A DNA stretch of 64,000 bases from Candidatus Mediterraneibacter quadrami (lineage in GTDB: Bacteria > Bacillota > Clostridia > Lachnospirales > Lachnospiraceae): assembly GCA_019120575.1 (NCBI GenBank), contig DWUU01000022.1, positions 1-64,000 of the forward strand. The letters run 5' to 3'. The notes under the pieces were generated by a model, which was not told the origin of the DNA, did no database searches, and worked only from the letters and a program-made list of their open reading frames with translations. Made by a program: the position numbers and the translations under genes. Shown one piece after another: positions 17,632 through 28,776 of this stretch (position 1 is the first letter of the stretch; every line of letters starts with the position of its first letter).

Positions 17632-20600
17632 TTATTCTTCAGCATCTCCGGCTTCTGTCTCTTTCTCAGACACTTCCGCCTCTGACGCTTCTTCCTGAAT
17701 CTCCGCCTCTGACGTTTCCGCCTCAGCGGCTGCTTCTTCAACGCCCTCCGGATCTGTATCCAGATCCAGTTCGTCCTCAAGCTCCAGCTCCTGCTCAAGG
17801 TTCGCGTCTGTATTGAGCTCAACCTCACGGTACTTCTTCATACCCGTACCTGCCGGGATATGTTTACCGATGATGACGTTCTCTTTCAGACCTGCAAGGT
17901 GGTCTACCTTGCCCTTGATCGCAGCTTCTGTCAGCACCTTCGTCGTCTCCTGGAAGGATGCGGCTGACAGGAAGGAATCGGTCGCAAGGGAAGCCTTGGT
18001 GATACCGAGCATGATCTGCTCGCCCACAGCCGGCTCTTTACCTTCCGCCTCAAGCTGTCTGTTCTCGTCTTCGAAGTCAAGGACGTCCACCATAGTTCCC
18101 GGAAGGAATTCTGAATCGCCCTTCTCCTCGATGCGGACTTTCTTCAGCATCTGACGCACGATAACCTCGATATGCTTATCGTTGATATCTACACCCTGGA
18201 GACGATATACACGCTGTACCTCGCGGAGCATGTAGTCCTGCGCTGCGCGCAGACCCTTGATCTTCAGGATATCATGCGGGTTCACGCTACCCTCTGTGAG
18301 CTCGTCTCCGGCCTCCAGGATATCGCCGTCCTGAACCTTGATTCGTGATCCGTACGGGATAAGATATGCCTTGGACTCGCCTGTCTCGTCGTTGGTAACG
18401 ATGACTTCGCGTTTCTTCTTTGTATCGCTGATGGTCGCTTTTCCGGCAAACTCTGTGATGATCGCAAGACCCTTCGGCTTTCTCGCCTCGAAGAGCTCCT
18501 CGACACGGGGAAGACCCTGTGTGATATCGTCGCCGGCCACACCGCCGGTATGGAACGTACGCATGGTCAGCTGGGTACCCGGCTCACCGATGGACTGCGC
18601 CGCGATGATTCCGACAGCCTCGCCCACCTGTACAACCTCTCCGGTCGCCATGTTCGCGCCGTAGCATTTCGCGCAGACGCCGTTCTTGCAGCGACAGGTA
18701 AGGATCGTCCGGATCTTCACTTTCTTCAGCGGTTCACCGTTCTCGTCCACACCTTTCTTCATCACACGCTCTGCACGGCGGGGTGTGATCATGTGGTTCT
18801 TCTTCACAAGGATGTTGCCGTCCTGATCTTTGATATCCTCGCAGGATACACGTCCTGTAATACGATCCTGCAGGCTCTCGATCTCTTCATTTCCGTCTGT
18901 AAACGCATGTACATACATGCCCGGGATCTCCTCGTCCGGACCCACGCAGTCTGTATCACGGATGATCAGCTGCTGTGATACATCGACCAGACGTCTGGTC
19001 AGGTAACCGGAGTCGGCTGTACGCAGCGCCGTATCGGACAGACCTTTACGCGCGCCGTGAGCGGACATGAAGTATTCCAGTACGTCCAGACCTTCACGGA
19101 AGTTGGACTTGATCGGCAGCTCGATGGTACGTCCTGTCGTATCAGCCATCAGACCGCGCATGCCGGCAAGCTGTTTGATCTGCTTGTCAGAACCACGGGC
19201 TCCGGAATCTGCCATCATGAAGATGTTGTTATATTTATCCAGACCGGAAAGCAGCGCCTCTGTCAGCACTTCATCGGTTGCCTTCCATGTCTCTACGACT
19301 TCTTTGTAACGCTCTTCTTCCGTGATGTAACCACGTTTGTAGTTCTTTGTGATCTGATCCACGGTATTCTGAGCCTTCTCGATCAGCTGCGGTTTCTCCG
19401 GCGGCACGGTCATATCGGAAATGGATACGGTCATGGCCGCTCTTGTGGAGTATTTGTAACCGATGGCTTTCACGTCATCGAGCACCTCGGCTGTCTGAGT
19501 CGCGCCGTGTGTATTGATGACTTTCTCAAGAATCTGCTTTAACTGTTTCTTTCCTACATGGAAATCAATCTCTAGCTTCAGCTCGTTGCCCTCAATCTCT
19601 CTGTCCACAAAACCAAGGTCCTGCGGAATGATCTCGTTGAAGAGCAGGCGTCCCAGCGTCGCATCGATGGTTCCCGTCTTCACAGTGCCGTCCGGCATGG
19701 TCTTTGACACGCGGACTCTGATCTGTGAATGCAGGGTGATATATCCGTTCTCGTAAGCAAGAATGGCCTCGCTCACGCTGCGGAAGAACATGCCCTCGCC
19801 CTTCGCGCCCGGCCTTACCTGTGTCAGATAGTAGATACCGAGGACCATATCCTGTGAAGGAACGGCCACCGGACCGCCGTCTGACGGTTTCAGCAGGTTG
19901 TTCGGTGAGAGCAGAAGGAAACGGCACTCTGCCTGAGCTTCCACGGACAGCGGCACATGAACCGCCATCTGGTCGCCGTCAAAGTCCGCATTGTAGGCGG
20001 TACATACAAGCGGATGAAGCTTGATCGCCTTACCTTCCACAAGGATCGGCTCAAATGCCTGGATACCCAGTCTGTGCAGCGTGGGGGCACGGTTCAGCAT
20101 AACCGGGTGCTCTTTGATCACTTCCTCGAGCACATCCCACACTTCCGGCTGGAGTCTCTCCACCATCTTCTTTGCATTTTTAATATTATGCGCCGTCCCG
20201 TTTGCAACCAGTTCTTTCATCACGAACGGTTTGAACAGCTCAATAGCCATCTCTTTCGGAAGACCGCACTGGTAAATCTTCAGTTCCGGTCCCACGACGA
20301 TAACGGAACGTCCGGAATAGTCGACACGTTTTCCGAGCAGGTTCTGACGGAAACGTCCGGACTTACCTTTCAGCATGTCGGACAGGGACTTGAGCGCACG
20401 ATTGCCCGGACCTGTGACCGGACGTCCGCGGCGGCCGTTGTCGATCAGCGCATCCACCGCTTCCTGGAGCATACGTTTCTCGTTGCGCACGATGATGTCC
20501 GGCGCGCCCAGCTCCAGCAGTCTCTTCAGACGGTTGTTTCTGTTAATGATTCTTCTGTACAGGTCGTTCAGGTCAGACGTTGCGAAACGTCCGCCGTCCA

Positions 20601-21354
20601 GCTGCACCATCGGACGCAGATCCGGCGGAATGACCGGGATCGCAGTGAGAATCATCCACTCCGGACGGTTGCCTGACTCGAGGAATGCCTCCACAACTTC
20701 CAGTCTCTTCACGATTCTTGCACGCTTCTGGCCTGTGGAATTCTCCAGCGCAGCCTGAAGCTCCGCGCACTCCTTCTCAAGATCAATGGCCTCGAGAAGC
20801 TCTTTGATGGCCTCGGCGCCCATTCCGACACGGAACGCGCCGCTGCCCCATTTATCTCTCTGCTCCTGGTACTCGGCTTCGGACAGAATCTGCTTATTCT
20901 GCAGATCGGTCTCGCCTTTGTCCAGTACGATATAGGATGCAAAGTAAAGGACTCTCTCCAGTGTTCTCGGGGAGATGTCAAGGATCAGTCCCATACGGCT
21001 CGGGATGCCCTTAAAGTACCAGATATGGGATACCGGAGCCGCCAGGGCAATGTGTCCCATACGCTCGCGGCGCACGCTTGACTTTGTAACTTCAACGCCG
21101 CATCGGTCGCAGACCACGCCTTTGTAGCGGATCTTCTTATATTTACCGCAGTGACACTCCCAGTCCTTGCTCGGTCCGAAGATCTTCTCACAGAACAGGC
21201 CGTCCTTTTCCGGTTTCAGCGTTCTGTAGTTGATCGTCTCCGGTTTTGTAACCTCGCCTCTTGACCACTCCAGGATCTTTTCCGGTGAAGCCAGCCCGAT
21301 CCTGATCGCATCAAATTTTAACGGCTGATATTGTTGTTCATTATTGTTCGGCAT
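17632..21354 (-). CDS. rpoC: DNA-directed RNA polymerase subunit beta'
   Basis: The catalytic large subunit of RNA polymerase, 1240 residues. The N-terminal zinc site is seen as CHCGKYKK and CDRCG near residues 66-85. The catalytic magnesium loop [12 protein letters not shown] is near 455 and the second zinc site [13 protein letters not shown] near 888. The C-terminus carries a strongly acidic tail of about 50 Glu/Asp/Ala-rich residues, an extension common in Lachnospiraceae. It lies 17 bases behind rpoB in the same transcript. Unlike many relatives, the str operon does not follow directly. Confidence 0.99.
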   Translation of the reverse strand: MPNNNEQQYQPLKFDAIRIGLASPEKILEWSRGEVTKPETINYRTLKPEKDGLFCEKIFGPSKDWECHCGKYKKIRYKGVVCDRCGVEVTKSSVRRERMGHIALAAPVSHIWYFKGIPSRMGLILDISPRTLERVLYFASYIVLDKGETDLQNKQILSEAEYQEQRDKWGSGAFRVGMGAEAIKELLEAIDLEKECAELQAALENSTGQKRARIVKRLEVVEAFLESGNRPEWMILTAIPVIPPDLRPMVQLDGGRFATSDLNDLYRRIINRNNRLKRLLELGAPDIIVRNEKRMLQEAVDALIDNGRRGRPVTGPGNRALKSLSDMLKGKSGRFRQNLLGKRVDYSGRSVIVVGPELKIYQCGLPKEMAIELFKPFVMKELVANGTAHNIKNAKKMVERLQPEVWDVLEEVIKEHPVMLNRAPTLHRLGIQAFEPILVEGKAIKLHPLVCTAYNADFDGDQMAVHVPLSVEAQAECRFLLLSPNNLLKPSDGGPVAVPSQDMVLGIYYLTQVRPGAKGEGMFFRSVSEAILAYENGYITLHSQIRVRVSKTMPDGTVKTGTIDATLGRLLFNEIIPQDLGFVDREIEGNELKLEIDFHVGKKQLKQILEKVINTHGATQTAEVLDDVKAIGYKYSTRAAMTVSISDMTVPPEKPQLIEKAQNTVDQITKNYKRGYITEEERYKEVVETWKATDEVLTEALLSGLDKYNNIFMMADSGARGSDKQIKQLAGMRGLMADTTGRTIELPIKSNFREGLDVLEYFMSAHGARKGLSDTALRTADSGYLTRRLVDVSQQLIIRDTDCVGPDEEIPGMYVHAFTDGNEEIESLQDRITGRVSCEDIKDQDGNILVKKNHMITPRRAERVMKKGVDENGEPLKKVKIRTILTCRCKNGVCAKCYGANMATGEVVQVGEAVGIIAAQSIGEPGTQLTMRTFHTGGVAGDDITQGLPRVEELFEARKPKGLAIITEFAGKATISDTKKKREVIVTNDETGESKAYLIPYGSRIKVQDGDILEAGDELTEGSVNPHDILKIKGLRAAQDYMLREVQRVYRLQGVDINDKHIEVIVRQMLKKVRIEEKGDSEFLPGTMVDVLDFEDENRQLEAEGKEPAVGEQIMLGITKASLATDSFLSAASFQETTKVLTEAAIKGKVDHLAGLKENVIIGKHIPAGTGMKKYREVELNTDANLEQELELEDELDLDTDPEGVEEAAAEAETSEAEIQEEASEAEVSEKETEAGDAEE

Positions 21355-21371
21355 AGATTCGGCTCCTCCCC

Positions 21372-24300
21372 TTAGTTCTCATCGTCATCGGAATACTCGT
21401 CGAATTCGATCTCATCGAAATCGTCCTCTTCCGGTTCCTCTGGTTCAACATTCTCCAGTTCTCCGTCTACAAATTCCTGCTCTGTATATCCGTGAGCCCC
21501 GAAGGATTCATCGTCATCGCGGTACTTTCTGTCGCCCTCGATAATGTGGCGCAGATCGGTCTCGCCGTAATCCACATTTTCCATGATCTCGACTTCTGTG
21601 TTGTCGTCGCGGAGAACACGGACGTCGAGCGCCAGTGACTGCAGCTCCTTGAGGAGTACCTTGAAGGACTCCGGAACACCCGGTTCCGGGATGTTCTCGC
21701 CTTTGATGATGGCCTCGTATGTCTTCACACGTCCGACTACATCATCGGATTTTACGGTCAGGATCTCCTGCAGGGTGTAAGATGCGCCGTATGCCTCCAG
21801 CGCCCACACTTCCATCTCTCCGAAACGCTGGCCGCCGAACTGGGCTTTACCGCCGAGCGGCTGCTGCGTAACGAGGGAGTACGGGCCTGTGGAACGTGCG
21901 TGGATCTTATCGTCAACAAGGTGATGGAGCTTCAGGTAGTGCATGTGTCCGATTGTAACCGGGCTGTCGAAGAACTCCCCGGTGCGTCCGTCTCTTAAGC
22001 GGACCTTTCCGTCCCTGGAGAGCGGCACGCCCTTCCACAGTTTCCGGTGCTCTCTGTTGTCAGAGAGGTACTGGAGCACTTCCGGGAGCAGCTCTTCGCC
22101 ATGCTTCTTCTCAAACTCATCCCACTCAAGGTTTACATAATCGTTTGCCAGGTCGAGGGTATCCATGATGTCAACCTCGTTCGCCCCGTCGAATACCGGT
22201 GTGGATATGTTGAATCCGAGCGCTTTTGCCGCAAGGCTTAAGTGGATCTCAAGCACCTGTCCGATATTCATACGTGACGGCACGCCCAGCGGGTTCAGCA
22301 CGATATCCAGCGGACGTCCGTTTGGCAGGAACGGCATATCCTCTACCGGAAGCACACGGGAAACGACACCCTTGTTACCGTGACGTCCGGCCATCTTGTC
22401 TCCGACGGAGATCTTTCTCTTCTGCGCGATGTAGATGCGCACTGCCTGATTTACACCCGGTGACAGTTCGTCGCCGTTCTCTCTTGTAAATACTTTCGCA
22501 TCTACCACGATGCCGTACTCGCCGTGCGGCACTTTCAGGGAGGTATCCCTTACTTCTCTCGCCTTCTCGCCGAAGATCGCACGGAGCAGTCTCTCCTCCG
22601 CCGTCAGCTCGGTCTCTCCCTTCGGAGTCACCTTGCCGACCAGGATGTCTCCGGCACGGACCTCCGCACCGATGCGGATGATTCCGCGCTCATCCAGATC
22701 TTTCAGCGCATCATCGCCCACGCCCGGGATATCTCTTGTGATCTCCTCAGGTCCGAGCTTCGTGTCTCTTGCCTCTGCCTCATACTCTTCGATATGAACA
22801 GACGTATATACATCATCCTGGACCAGTCTCTCACTTAAGAGAACCGCATCCTCGTAGTTGTAGCCTTCCCACGTCATGAAGCCGATCAGCGGGTTCTTAC
22901 CCAGCGCCATCTCGCCGCCGGATGTGGACGGACCGTCTGCGATAACCTGTCCGGCCTCAACCACGTCGCCCTTGTTGACGATCGGTCTCTGATTGTAGCA
23001 GTTGCTCTGGTTGCTCCGCTGGAACTTGGTCAGCTTATAGGACTGCTTCGTTCCGTCCTCGTGACGGATCACGATCTCTTTGGATGTGGAACTCTCAACG
23101 GTTCCCGCCTGCTCTGCGACTACGCACACGCCGGAGTCCACCGCCGACTTCACTTCCATACCTGTGCCGACAACCGGCGCTTCTGTGGTAAGGAGCGGCA
23201 CAGCCTGGCGCTGCATGTTGGATCCCATCAGGGCACGGTTCGCATCGTCGTTCTGGAGGAACGGAATCAGAGCCGTCGCCACGGAGAATACCATCTTCGG
23301 GGACACGTCCATGTAGTCGAATTTATTTCTTTCATATTCCTGTGTCTCTTCACGGTATCGACCGGACACATTCTTATAAATGAAGTGTCCTTCCTCGTCC
23401 AGCGGCGTATTCGCCTGAGCCACATGGTAATTGTCTTCCTCATCCGCTGTCATGTAGACTACTTCGTCCGTTACGCGCGGATTCTCCGGATCGGACTTGT
23501 CGACCTTGCGGTACGGCGCCTCAACGAATCCGTACTGGTTGATCCTTGCGTAGCATGCAAGGGAGTTGATCAGACCGATGTTCGGACCTTCAGGCGTCTC
23601 GATCGGACACATTCTTCCATAGTGGGAGTAATGTACGTCCCGCACCTCGAATCCCGCACGGTCTCTGGAAAGACCGCCCGGTCCCAGTGCGGAGAGACGT
23701 CTCTTGTGGGTCAGCTCGCCCAGCGGGTTGTTCTGGTCCATGAACTGGGACAGCTGGGAGGATCCGAAGAACTCCTTCACTGCCGCCGTCACCGGCTTGA
23801 TATTGATCAGGGACTGCGGAGAAATGCCCTCCTGGTCCTGTGTCGTCATACGCTCGCGCACGACTCTCTCCAGTCTGGACAGACCGATCCTGTACTGGTT
23901 CTGGAGCAGCTCGCCCACCGCACGGATGCGGCGGTTGCCCAGATGGTCGATGTCATCGTCATTTCCGATGCCGTATTCCAGATGGATATTATAGTTAATG
24001 GATGCAATGATGTCATCCTTCGTGATATGCTTCGGGATCAGGTCGTGGATGTCGCGGCGGATCATGCGCTTCATCTCATCGATATCGCCTGCGGCCTCCT
24101 CGATGATGCCTGCCAGGACAGGATAGTATACCTGCTCTGTCACGCCCACTTCCTTCGGGTCGATGTCCACAACAGCCTGAAGATCCACCATCATATTGGA
24201 AAGGATCTTAATATTCCTGGACGCGTCCTCGCCCTCTACCCACAGGTGGGTCACGGCCGAATTCTGGATCTGGTCCGCGATCTCACGGGTGATCTTCGTG

Positions 24301-25232
24301 CCTTTCTCAGCCACGGTCTCGCCGGTCAGCGGGCTTACCACGTCTTCCGCAAGGATGCGGCCGTTCACACGATTGCGGAGCATCAGTTTCTTATTGAATT
24401 TATAACGTCCGACCTTCGCCAGATCGTAGCGTCTCGGATCAAAGAACATGCTGTTGATCAGGCTCTCCGCACTGTCCACTGCCAGCGGCTCGCCCGGACG
24501 GATCTTTTTATACAGCTCAAGAAGACCCTCCTGATAATTCTCAGCAGTGTCCTTTCCAAAGCTTGCAAGGATCTTCGGCTCCTCGCCGAACAGCTCGGTG
24601 ATCTCAGCGTTCGTACCGATGCCGAGGGCGCGGATCAGCACTGTGATCGGCACTTTTCTCGTACGGTCTACACGCACATAAAAAACGTCATTGGAGTCTG
24701 TCTCGTACTCAAGCCATGCGCCCCTGTTCGGGATCACGGTTGCGGAGTAGAGTTTCTTACCGAGTTTATCATGGGCGATGCCATAATAAATGCCCGGTGA
24801 ACGCACCAGCTGACTGACGATGACACGTTCTGCCCCGTTGATCACGAACGTTCCCGTCTTGGTCATCAGGGGAAGATCACCCATGAAGATCTCATGTTCA
24901 TTGATCTCATCGGTCTCTTTATTGTGGAGCCTTACCCTTACTTTCAGGGGTGCCGCATACGTCGCATCGCGCTCTTTGCACTCATCGATCGAGTACTTCA
25001 CATCGTCTTCGCACAGTGTGAAGTCCACAAATTCCAGGCTCAGATGGCCGCTGAAGTCTGAGATCGGGGAAATATCGTCGAACACCTCTTTGAGTCCTTC
25101 ATCCAGAAACCACTGATAGGAATCCTTCTGAACCTCAATGAGATTGGGCATCTCCAATACTTCCTTCTGCCTGGAATAGCTCATGCGGAAGCTGTTTCCG
25201 GTTTTAATTGGACGGATCCTGTTTTTCTCCAT
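21372..25232 (-). CDS. rpoB: DNA-directed RNA polymerase subunit beta
   Basis: RNA polymerase beta subunit, 1286 residues, beginning [10 protein letters not shown] and ending in an acidic tail ([14 protein letters not shown]). The rifampicin-resistance-determining region around residues 487-520 reads [14 protein letters not shown] followed by [14 protein letters not shown], matching the rifampicin-sensitive consensus at the main resistance positions. The conserved [10 protein letters not shown] motif is near residue 935. It has its own promoter and a terminator between it and rplL, so rpoBC can be expressed apart from rplJL. Confidence 0.99.
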   Translation of the reverse strand: MEKNRIRPIKTGNSFRMSYSRQKEVLEMPNLIEVQKDSYQWFLDEGLKEVFDDISPISDFSGHLSLEFVDFTLCEDDVKYSIDECKERDATYAAPLKVRVRLHNKETDEINEHEIFMGDLPLMTKTGTFVINGAERVIVSQLVRSPGIYYGIAHDKLGKKLYSATVIPNRGAWLEYETDSNDVFYVRVDRTRKVPITVLIRALGIGTNAEITELFGEEPKILASFGKDTAENYQEGLLELYKKIRPGEPLAVDSAESLINSMFFDPRRYDLAKVGRYKFNKKLMLRNRVNGRILAEDVVSPLTGETVAEKGTKITREIADQIQNSAVTHLWVEGEDASRNIKILSNMMVDLQAVVDIDPKEVGVTEQVYYPVLAGIIEEAAGDIDEMKRMIRRDIHDLIPKHITKDDIIASINYNIHLEYGIGNDDDIDHLGNRRIRAVGELLQNQYRIGLSRLERVVRERMTTQDQEGISPQSLINIKPVTAAVKEFFGSSQLSQFMDQNNPLGELTHKRRLSALGPGGLSRDRAGFEVRDVHYSHYGRMCPIETPEGPNIGLINSLACYARINQYGFVEAPYRKVDKSDPENPRVTDEVVYMTADEEDNYHVAQANTPLDEEGHFIYKNVSGRYREETQEYERNKFDYMDVSPKMVFSVATALIPFLQNDDANRALMGSNMQRQAVPLLTTEAPVVGTGMEVKSAVDSGVCVVAEQAGTVESSTSKEIVIRHEDGTKQSYKLTKFQRSNQSNCYNQRPIVNKGDVVEAGQVIADGPSTSGGEMALGKNPLIGFMTWEGYNYEDAVLLSERLVQDDVYTSVHIEEYEAEARDTKLGPEEITRDIPGVGDDALKDLDERGIIRIGAEVRAGDILVGKVTPKGETELTAEERLLRAIFGEKAREVRDTSLKVPHGEYGIVVDAKVFTRENGDELSPGVNQAVRIYIAQKRKISVGDKMAGRHGNKGVVSRVLPVEDMPFLPNGRPLDIVLNPLGVPSRMNIGQVLEIHLSLAAKALGFNISTPVFDGANEVDIMDTLDLANDYVNLEWDEFEKKHGEELLPEVLQYLSDNREHRKLWKGVPLSRDGKVRLRDGRTGEFFDSPVTIGHMHYLKLHHLVDDKIHARSTGPYSLVTQQPLGGKAQFGGQRFGEMEVWALEAYGASYTLQEILTVKSDDVVGRVKTYEAIIKGENIPEPGVPESFKVLLKELQSLALDVRVLRDDNTEVEIMENVDYGETDLRHIIEGDRKYRDDDESFGAHGYTEQEFVDGELENVEPEEPEEDDFDEIEFDEYSDDDEN

Positions 25233-25336
25233 TGACGTTTCACTCCTCTTGTTAATCTATACAGATATGAAAAGAGCCATGTGACAGCGATTTTTGCGCT
25301 TTATATGGCATAGCTTTCCATAATAGTGCATTTTTT

Positions 25337-25366
25337 ACTATATCACATAACTCTTTTTATTGTCAA
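25337..25366 (-). promoter_or_regulatory. Promoter of rpoB-rpoC
   Basis: TTGACA (25361-25366) and TATAGT (25337-25342) on the minus strand with an 18-base spacer, about 105 bases upstream of the rpoB start. Confidence 0.7.
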
Positions 25367-25390
25367 CACGTATTTCACATAAAACCAAAA

Positions 25391-25418
25391 GACCGCGGAA
25401 GTCTGAACTTCCACGGTC
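25391..25418 (-). terminator. Terminator between rplL and rpoB
   Basis: GACCGTGGAAGT and ACTTCCGCGGTC arms form a nearly perfect 12-bp stem with a four-base loop, followed by TTTTGG on the minus strand. It probably reduces rplJL read-through into rpoBC. Confidence 0.75.
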
Positions 25419-25464
25419 CGGTGTTTCATCTCTGGTTGAGGATGATCGCTTTCTGTCAGCCTTA

Positions 25465-25842
25465 TTATTTAAGGTTAACCTCTGCTCCCTGCTCCTCAAG
25501 TTTAGCCTTGATCTCCTCAGCCTCAGCTTTGGAAGCGCCCTCTTTAACTACCTTCGGAGCGTTGTCTACGAGATCTTTAGCTTCTTTCAGTCCAAGACCT
25601 GTAACCTCACGTACAACCTTGATTACTTTAACCTTGGAAGCACCTGCAGATACAAGCTCTACATCAAACTCATCTTTCTCCTCAGCTGCTGCAGCTCCGT
25701 CTCCGCCTGCTGCTGCAACTACAACGCCTGCTGCTGCAGATACGCCGAACTCTTCTTCACAAGCCTTTACAAGCTCGTTTAACTCTAATACTGATAACTC
25801 TTTGATCGCTTCGATCATCTCAGCTGTTGTCATTTTAGCCAT
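25465..25842 (-). CDS. rplL: 50S ribosomal protein L7/L12
   Basis: The multi-copy stalk protein of the large subunit that recruits translation factors. The 125-residue product begins [16 protein letters not shown], with the dimerising N-terminal helices. An Ala/Gly-rich hinge (residues about 38-52) leads to the factor-binding C-terminal domain with [22 protein letters not shown] 25842 follows GGAGGATTTAAAA; the five extra upstream residues in the longer reading would include that site. It follows rplJ by 99 bases. Confidence 0.97.
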   Translation of the reverse strand: MAKMTTAEMIEAIKELSVLELNELVKACEEEFGVSAAAGVVVAAAGGDGAAAAEEKDEFDVELVSAGASKVKVIKVVREVTGLGLKEAKDLVDNAPKVVKEGASKAEAEEIKAKLEEQGAEVNLK

Positions 25843-25941
25843 TTTTAAATCCTCCATTTTTATTCATACTTTGATCTTCCGGGCTCTGCCCGTTCTGTTC
25901 ATTTTTATCAGGCGCATTTATCGCCGCGCCCGCCGCACTGA

Positions 25942-26538
25942 TTACTCAGCCGGTGTCTCTGCTGCTTCTGCTGCCGGTGCTTCTGCAGTCTCAGCTGCCT
26001 CTGCTGCCGGTGCCTCAGCTGCTGCCTCCTCAGCCGGAGCAGCCTCTGCTGTCTCGCCGTCTTTCTCAGCGATCTGCTTGATAACACGTGCGAAGTTTGC
26101 AATCGGTGACTGCATACTTCCAAGCAGTCTGGAGAGAAGTTCTTCTCTTGACGGGATCTTGGACAGTTCTGTAAGTCCTGCCACGTCATAGACAGTTCCT
26201 TCTACTACGCCGCCCTTGAGTTCCAGAGCCGGAGCATCCTTAGCGAACTTGCAAAGGATCCTTGCCGGTGCAGTCGCGTCATCCTTGGATACCGCGATCG
26301 CGCTCGGTCCTTCCAGACAGTTGTCAAGGCCTTCGAACTCAGTTCCTTCAAAAGCTCTCTTCATCATCGTGTTCTTGTATACCTTGTACACGATGCCCGC
26401 TTCTCTGAGCTGCTTACGAAGCTCTGTATCCTGGGCAACTGTAAGTCCGCGGTAGTCTACAAGCACAACTGACTGAGCGTCTTTGATCTCTTCTGTGATT
26501 GCCTGTACGATCGGCTGTTTTAATTCAACTTTTGCCAC
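25942..26538 (-). CDS. rplJ: 50S ribosomal protein L10
   Basis: L10 anchors the L7/L12 stalk to 23S rRNA and autoregulates rplJL through the leader RNA upstream. The 198-residue product starts VAKVELKQPIVQ and has the conserved VVLVDYRGLTV segment near residue 30. It carries a C-terminal extension of about 35 residues made almost only of Ala, Glu and Pro, beyond the usual 165-175. GTG 26538 is preferred over a GTG at 26550 because the latter lies within the AAGGAGGTG ribosome binding site. Confidence 0.95.
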   Translation of the reverse strand: MAKVELKQPIVQAITEEIKDAQSVVLVDYRGLTVAQDTELRKQLREAGIVYKVYKNTMMKRAFEGTEFEGLDNCLEGPSAIAVSKDDATAPARILCKFAKDAPALELKGGVVEGTVYDVAGLTELSKIPSREELLSRLLGSMQSPIANFARVIKQIAEKDGETAEAAPAEEAAAEAPAAEAAETAEAPAAEAAETPAE

Positions 26539-26570
26539 TTTCTGGTACACCTCCTTGTTTATTTTGCTGC

Positions 26571-26730
26571 AACAGTTCAGCCATCAGGAGTGGCCGGGAC
26601 GATTTATGCTTGCATAAAAATCGTCCCACGTCATTCCTGATGAGCTGAGCGCCTGTCAATGAGTAAAACAGCGGCGCAAGCCGCAGTAAGCACAAAGTGC
26701 GGTTTTACGAATGGCGCGTGCTGAACTGTT
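26571..26730 (-). repeat. Branched palindromic element in the rplJ leader
   Basis: This 160-base segment lies between the L10 leader terminator and the rplJ ribosome binding site. It is closed by a perfect 11-bp inverted repeat, AACAGTTCAGC/GCTGAACTGTT. Arm one has CATCAGGA/TCCTGATG plus a GGGACGATTT/AAATCGTCCC inner stem. Arm two has GCGCC/GGCGC, GTAAAAC/GTTTTAC and two small hairpins (GCGGC-GCAA-GCCGC, GCAC-AAA-GTGC). No coding potential was recognised. It resembles a mobile palindromic unit inserted into the leader, or an extra structured RNA domain. Confidence 0.7.
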
Positions 26731-26749
26731 ACAAAATGAGCGTACTGCC

Positions 26750-26783
26750 AAAAAAACCTCTGTATCCAAAGACACAGAGGTTT
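26750..26783 (-). terminator. Attenuator hairpin of the L10 leader
   Basis: AAACCTCTGT pairs with ACAGAGGTTT across a GTCTTTGGAT-type loop, followed by a run of seven T on the minus strand. It is the regulated terminator of the rplJL leader. Confidence 0.9.
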
Positions 26784-26872
26784 GTAAATTCATACTTGCG
26801 TAATAAACTTAACTTTCCTCGGTAGGCGTTCACAAACTTACGCTTTACAGCACCTACTGTCTTCGGCAGTTG
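26750..26872 (-). promoter_or_regulatory. Ribosomal L10 leader (L10-L12 autoregulation)
   Basis: The minus-strand transcript begins near 26872 and contains GAAGACAGTAGGTG and CTACCGAGGA elements characteristic of the L10 leader. A strong intrinsic terminator follows. In Firmicutes, L10(L12)4 binding to this RNA promotes termination ahead of rplJ. Confidence 0.85.
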
Positions 26873-26879
26873 CTAATAT

Positions 26880-26908
26880 AAATTAGCACAGCGGCATAAA
26901 TTTGTCAA
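26880..26908 (-). promoter_or_regulatory. Promoter of rplJ-rplL
   Basis: TTGACA (26903-26908) and TAATTT (26880-26885) on the minus strand with a 17-base spacer, directly upstream of the L10 leader. Confidence 0.8.
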
Positions 26909-26938
26909 GCATTTTTTCATCACTTTTTCCGCCTGTGC

Positions 26939-26970
26939 AAAACCGGCGCGCCATTTCTGGCACGCCGGTT
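26939..26970 (-). terminator. Terminator after rplK-rplA
   Basis: AACCGGCGTGCC and GGCGCGCCGGTT arms (one mismatch) are followed by TTGC on the minus strand, 23 bases beyond the rplA stop. Confidence 0.7.
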
Positions 26971-26992
26971 CTTTGTCTTTTTATCTTTTCAA

Positions 26993-27685
26993 TTATGCAA
27001 GCTTCAGAGGATTAACCTTTACGCCCGGGCCCATTGTAGATGTAAGAGTCACGCTCTTCAGGTACTGGCCTTTAACAGCTGCCGGTCTTGCCTTGTTGAT
27101 TGCATCGATAAGCGTCTGGAAGTTGTCCGCTAACTGCTCTTCGGTAAAGGAAGCTTTACCGATCGGTACATGGATGATGTTTGTCTTGTCGAGTCTGTAC
27201 TCGATCTTACCAGCCTTAATGTCGTTGATCGCCTTTGTTACGTCCATTGTAACTGTTCCGGCTTTCGGGTTCGGCATAAGGCCCTTCGGTCCGAGCACAC
27301 GTCCGAGACGTCCTACAACGCCCATCATATCCGGTGTTGCAACTACAACGTCGAAATCCAGCCATCCTTCGTTCTGGATCTTCGGGATCAGCTCGTCGCC
27401 GCCTACGAAATCAGCGCCTGCTGCTTTCGCCTCTTCTGCCTTTGCGTCCTTAGCGAACACAAGGATGCGGACTTTCTTACCTGTTCCGTGCGGAAGTACA
27501 ACCGCACCGCGGATCTGCTGATCTGCGTGACGTCCGTCACAGCCTGTTCTGATGTGAGCCTCGATCGTCTCGTCAAATTTTGCCACTGCTGCTTTCTTAA
27601 CAAGTGCCACTGCTTCTTCTTTGTCGTAGAGGTTTCCTCTCTCGATCAGTTTCGCAGCTTCGATATATTTCTTTCCTCGTTTCAT
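26993..27685 (-). CDS. rplA: 50S ribosomal protein L1
   Basis: L1 forms the mobile L1 stalk that contacts the E-site tRNA and in many bacteria represses its own operon. The 230-residue length is normal. Motifs include [13 protein letters not shown] at the N-terminus, the [12 protein letters not shown] segment near residue 66 and [17 protein letters not shown] near 125. ATG 27685 follows AAGGAGGTTATTG. It lies 70 bases behind rplK; that gap repeats part of the rplK leader. Confidence 0.98.
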   Translation of the reverse strand: MKRGKKYIEAAKLIERGNLYDKEEAVALVKKAAVAKFDETIEAHIRTGCDGRHADQQIRGAVVLPHGTGKKVRILVFAKDAKAEEAKAAGADFVGGDELIPKIQNEGWLDFDVVVATPDMMGVVGRLGRVLGPKGLMPNPKAGTVTMDVTKAINDIKAGKIEYRLDKTNIIHVPIGKASFTEEQLADNFQTLIDAINKARPAAVKGQYLKSVTLTSTMGPGVKVNPLKLA

Positions 27686-27694
27686 TTTACAATA

Positions 27695-27733
27695 ACCTCC
27701 TTGTGGTAATGGCGGGAACGTGCCCCTCCCACT
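27695..27733 (-). repeat. Leader repeat copy before rplA
   Basis: A 39-base segment that is 33/39 identical to 28189-28227 before rplK. Both contain AGTGGGAGGGGC, a short GC hairpin and TACCACAAGGAGGT, which includes the ribosome binding site. It may be a duplicated translational operator. Confidence 0.65.
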
Positions 27734-27755
27734 TCTGTTTCATAGCTTCTGAAAA

Positions 27756-28181
27756 TTAATCTGCTACCACGACACCCATGGAACGGCATGTTCCTGCCAC
27801 CATGCTCATCGCAGCCTCTACGGATGCTGCATTGAGGTCCGGCATCTTCATCTCAGCGATCTCCTGGAGCTGAGCCTTTGTGATCGTTGCAACTTTGTTC
27901 TTGTTCGGCACGCCTGAACCGGACTGGATCTTGCATGCTTTCTTGATCAGAACCGCTGCCGGCGGTGTCTTTGTAATGAAGCTGAAGCTTCTGTCATTGT
28001 ATACAGTGATGACTACCGGGATGATCAGGTCGCCCTGGTCTGCTGTTCTTGCATTGAACTGCTTTGTAAACTCAACGATGTTTACACCGTGCTGTCCAAG
28101 TGCAGGACCTACCGGCGGTGCCGGAGTCGCCTTGCCGGCCGGAATCTGTAATTTGATATAACCTTCTACTTTTTTTGCCAT
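27756..28181 (-). CDS. rplK: 50S ribosomal protein L11
   Basis: L11 binds the GTPase-associated region of 23S rRNA and is needed for stringent-factor activation. The product is 141 residues, the standard length, starting [17 protein letters not shown] with the conserved [14 protein letters not shown] segment. ATG 28181 follows AAGGAGGTAATTGAA; a longer in-frame reading would include that site and is rejected. It is co-directional with nusG upstream and rplA downstream. Confidence 0.98.
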   Translation of the reverse strand: MAKKVEGYIKLQIPAGKATPAPPVGPALGQHGVNIVEFTKQFNARTADQGDLIIPVVITVYNDRSFSFITKTPPAAVLIKKACKIQSGSGVPNKNKVATITKAQLQEIAEMKMPDLNAASVEAAMSMVAGTCRSMGVVVAD

Positions 28182-28188
28182 TTCAATT

Positions 28189-28227
28189 ACCTCCTTGTGG
28201 TACTCGCGGGGCCTGGCCCCTCCCACT
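28189..28227 (-). repeat. Leader repeat copy before rplK
   Basis: Partner of 27695-27733. The hairpin here is GGGGC-CAG-GCCCC, followed by TACCACAAGGAGGT. The copy lies between the nusG stop and the rplK start. Confidence 0.65.
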
Positions 28228-28232
28228 CATCT

Positions 28233-28751
28233 TTAATCCATTTTCTTCACTTCTGAAAAACCAAGTTCAACCGGTGTCTCACGGCCAAACAGCTCTACAT
28301 TGATAGACAGGCTCTTCTTCTGCTCGTTCATGCTCTGAACAACGCCGACTGTGCCTTCCCACGCGCCGCTTAAAACAACAACCGTATCGCCCACGCCGAA
28401 GTTGACGATCACATTGTCTTTCTTAATGCCGAGATTCTCCATCTCGCTGTCCTCCAGCGGAACCGGTTTGGATCCCGGGCCGACGAATCCGGTCACGCCG
28501 CGGGTATTTCTCACCACATACCATGTGTCATCGTTCATGATCATATGGATCATCACATACCCCGGGAACATCTTGCGCTGTACCGCCTTCTGTATATTTC
28601 CGCGAAGCTCCGTCACTTCCTCCATGGGAACGCGGACCTCCAGGATCTGGTCTTCCAGATGACGGTTCTCGATCGTCTTATCAATGTTCGCCTTTACCTT
28701 GTTTTCATACCCTGAATAAGTATGAACCACATACCATTTTGCTTCTGACAT
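28233..28751 (-). CDS. nusG: Transcription termination/antitermination factor NusG
   Basis: NusG binds RNA polymerase and modulates pausing, termination and coupling to the ribosome. The 172-residue product has the NGN domain (KWYVVHTYSGYENKV; RKMFPGYVMI) and a C-terminal KOW domain (VGDTVVVLSGAWEGTVG near residue 120). The length is normal for a housekeeping NusG rather than a specialised paralogue. It sits in the usual rpmG-secE-nusG-rplKA order. Confidence 0.98.
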   Translation of the reverse strand: MSEAKWYVVHTYSGYENKVKANIDKTIENRHLEDQILEVRVPMEEVTELRGNIQKAVQRKMFPGYVMIHMIMNDDTWYVVRNTRGVTGFVGPGSKPVPLEDSEMENLGIKKDNVIVNFGVGDTVVVLSGAWEGTVGVVQSMNEQKKSLSINVELFGRETPVELGFSEVKKMD

Positions 28752-28776
28752 AAAATCACCTTTCTGCTGCGGTCAG

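Noticed and set aside
23061..24800. Long antisense open frame opposite rpoB (579 codons)
   Set aside because: It is fully inside the conserved rpoB gene on the other strand. Long antisense frames are expected opposite a GC-moderate, strongly biased gene, and the translation shows no recognisable domain.
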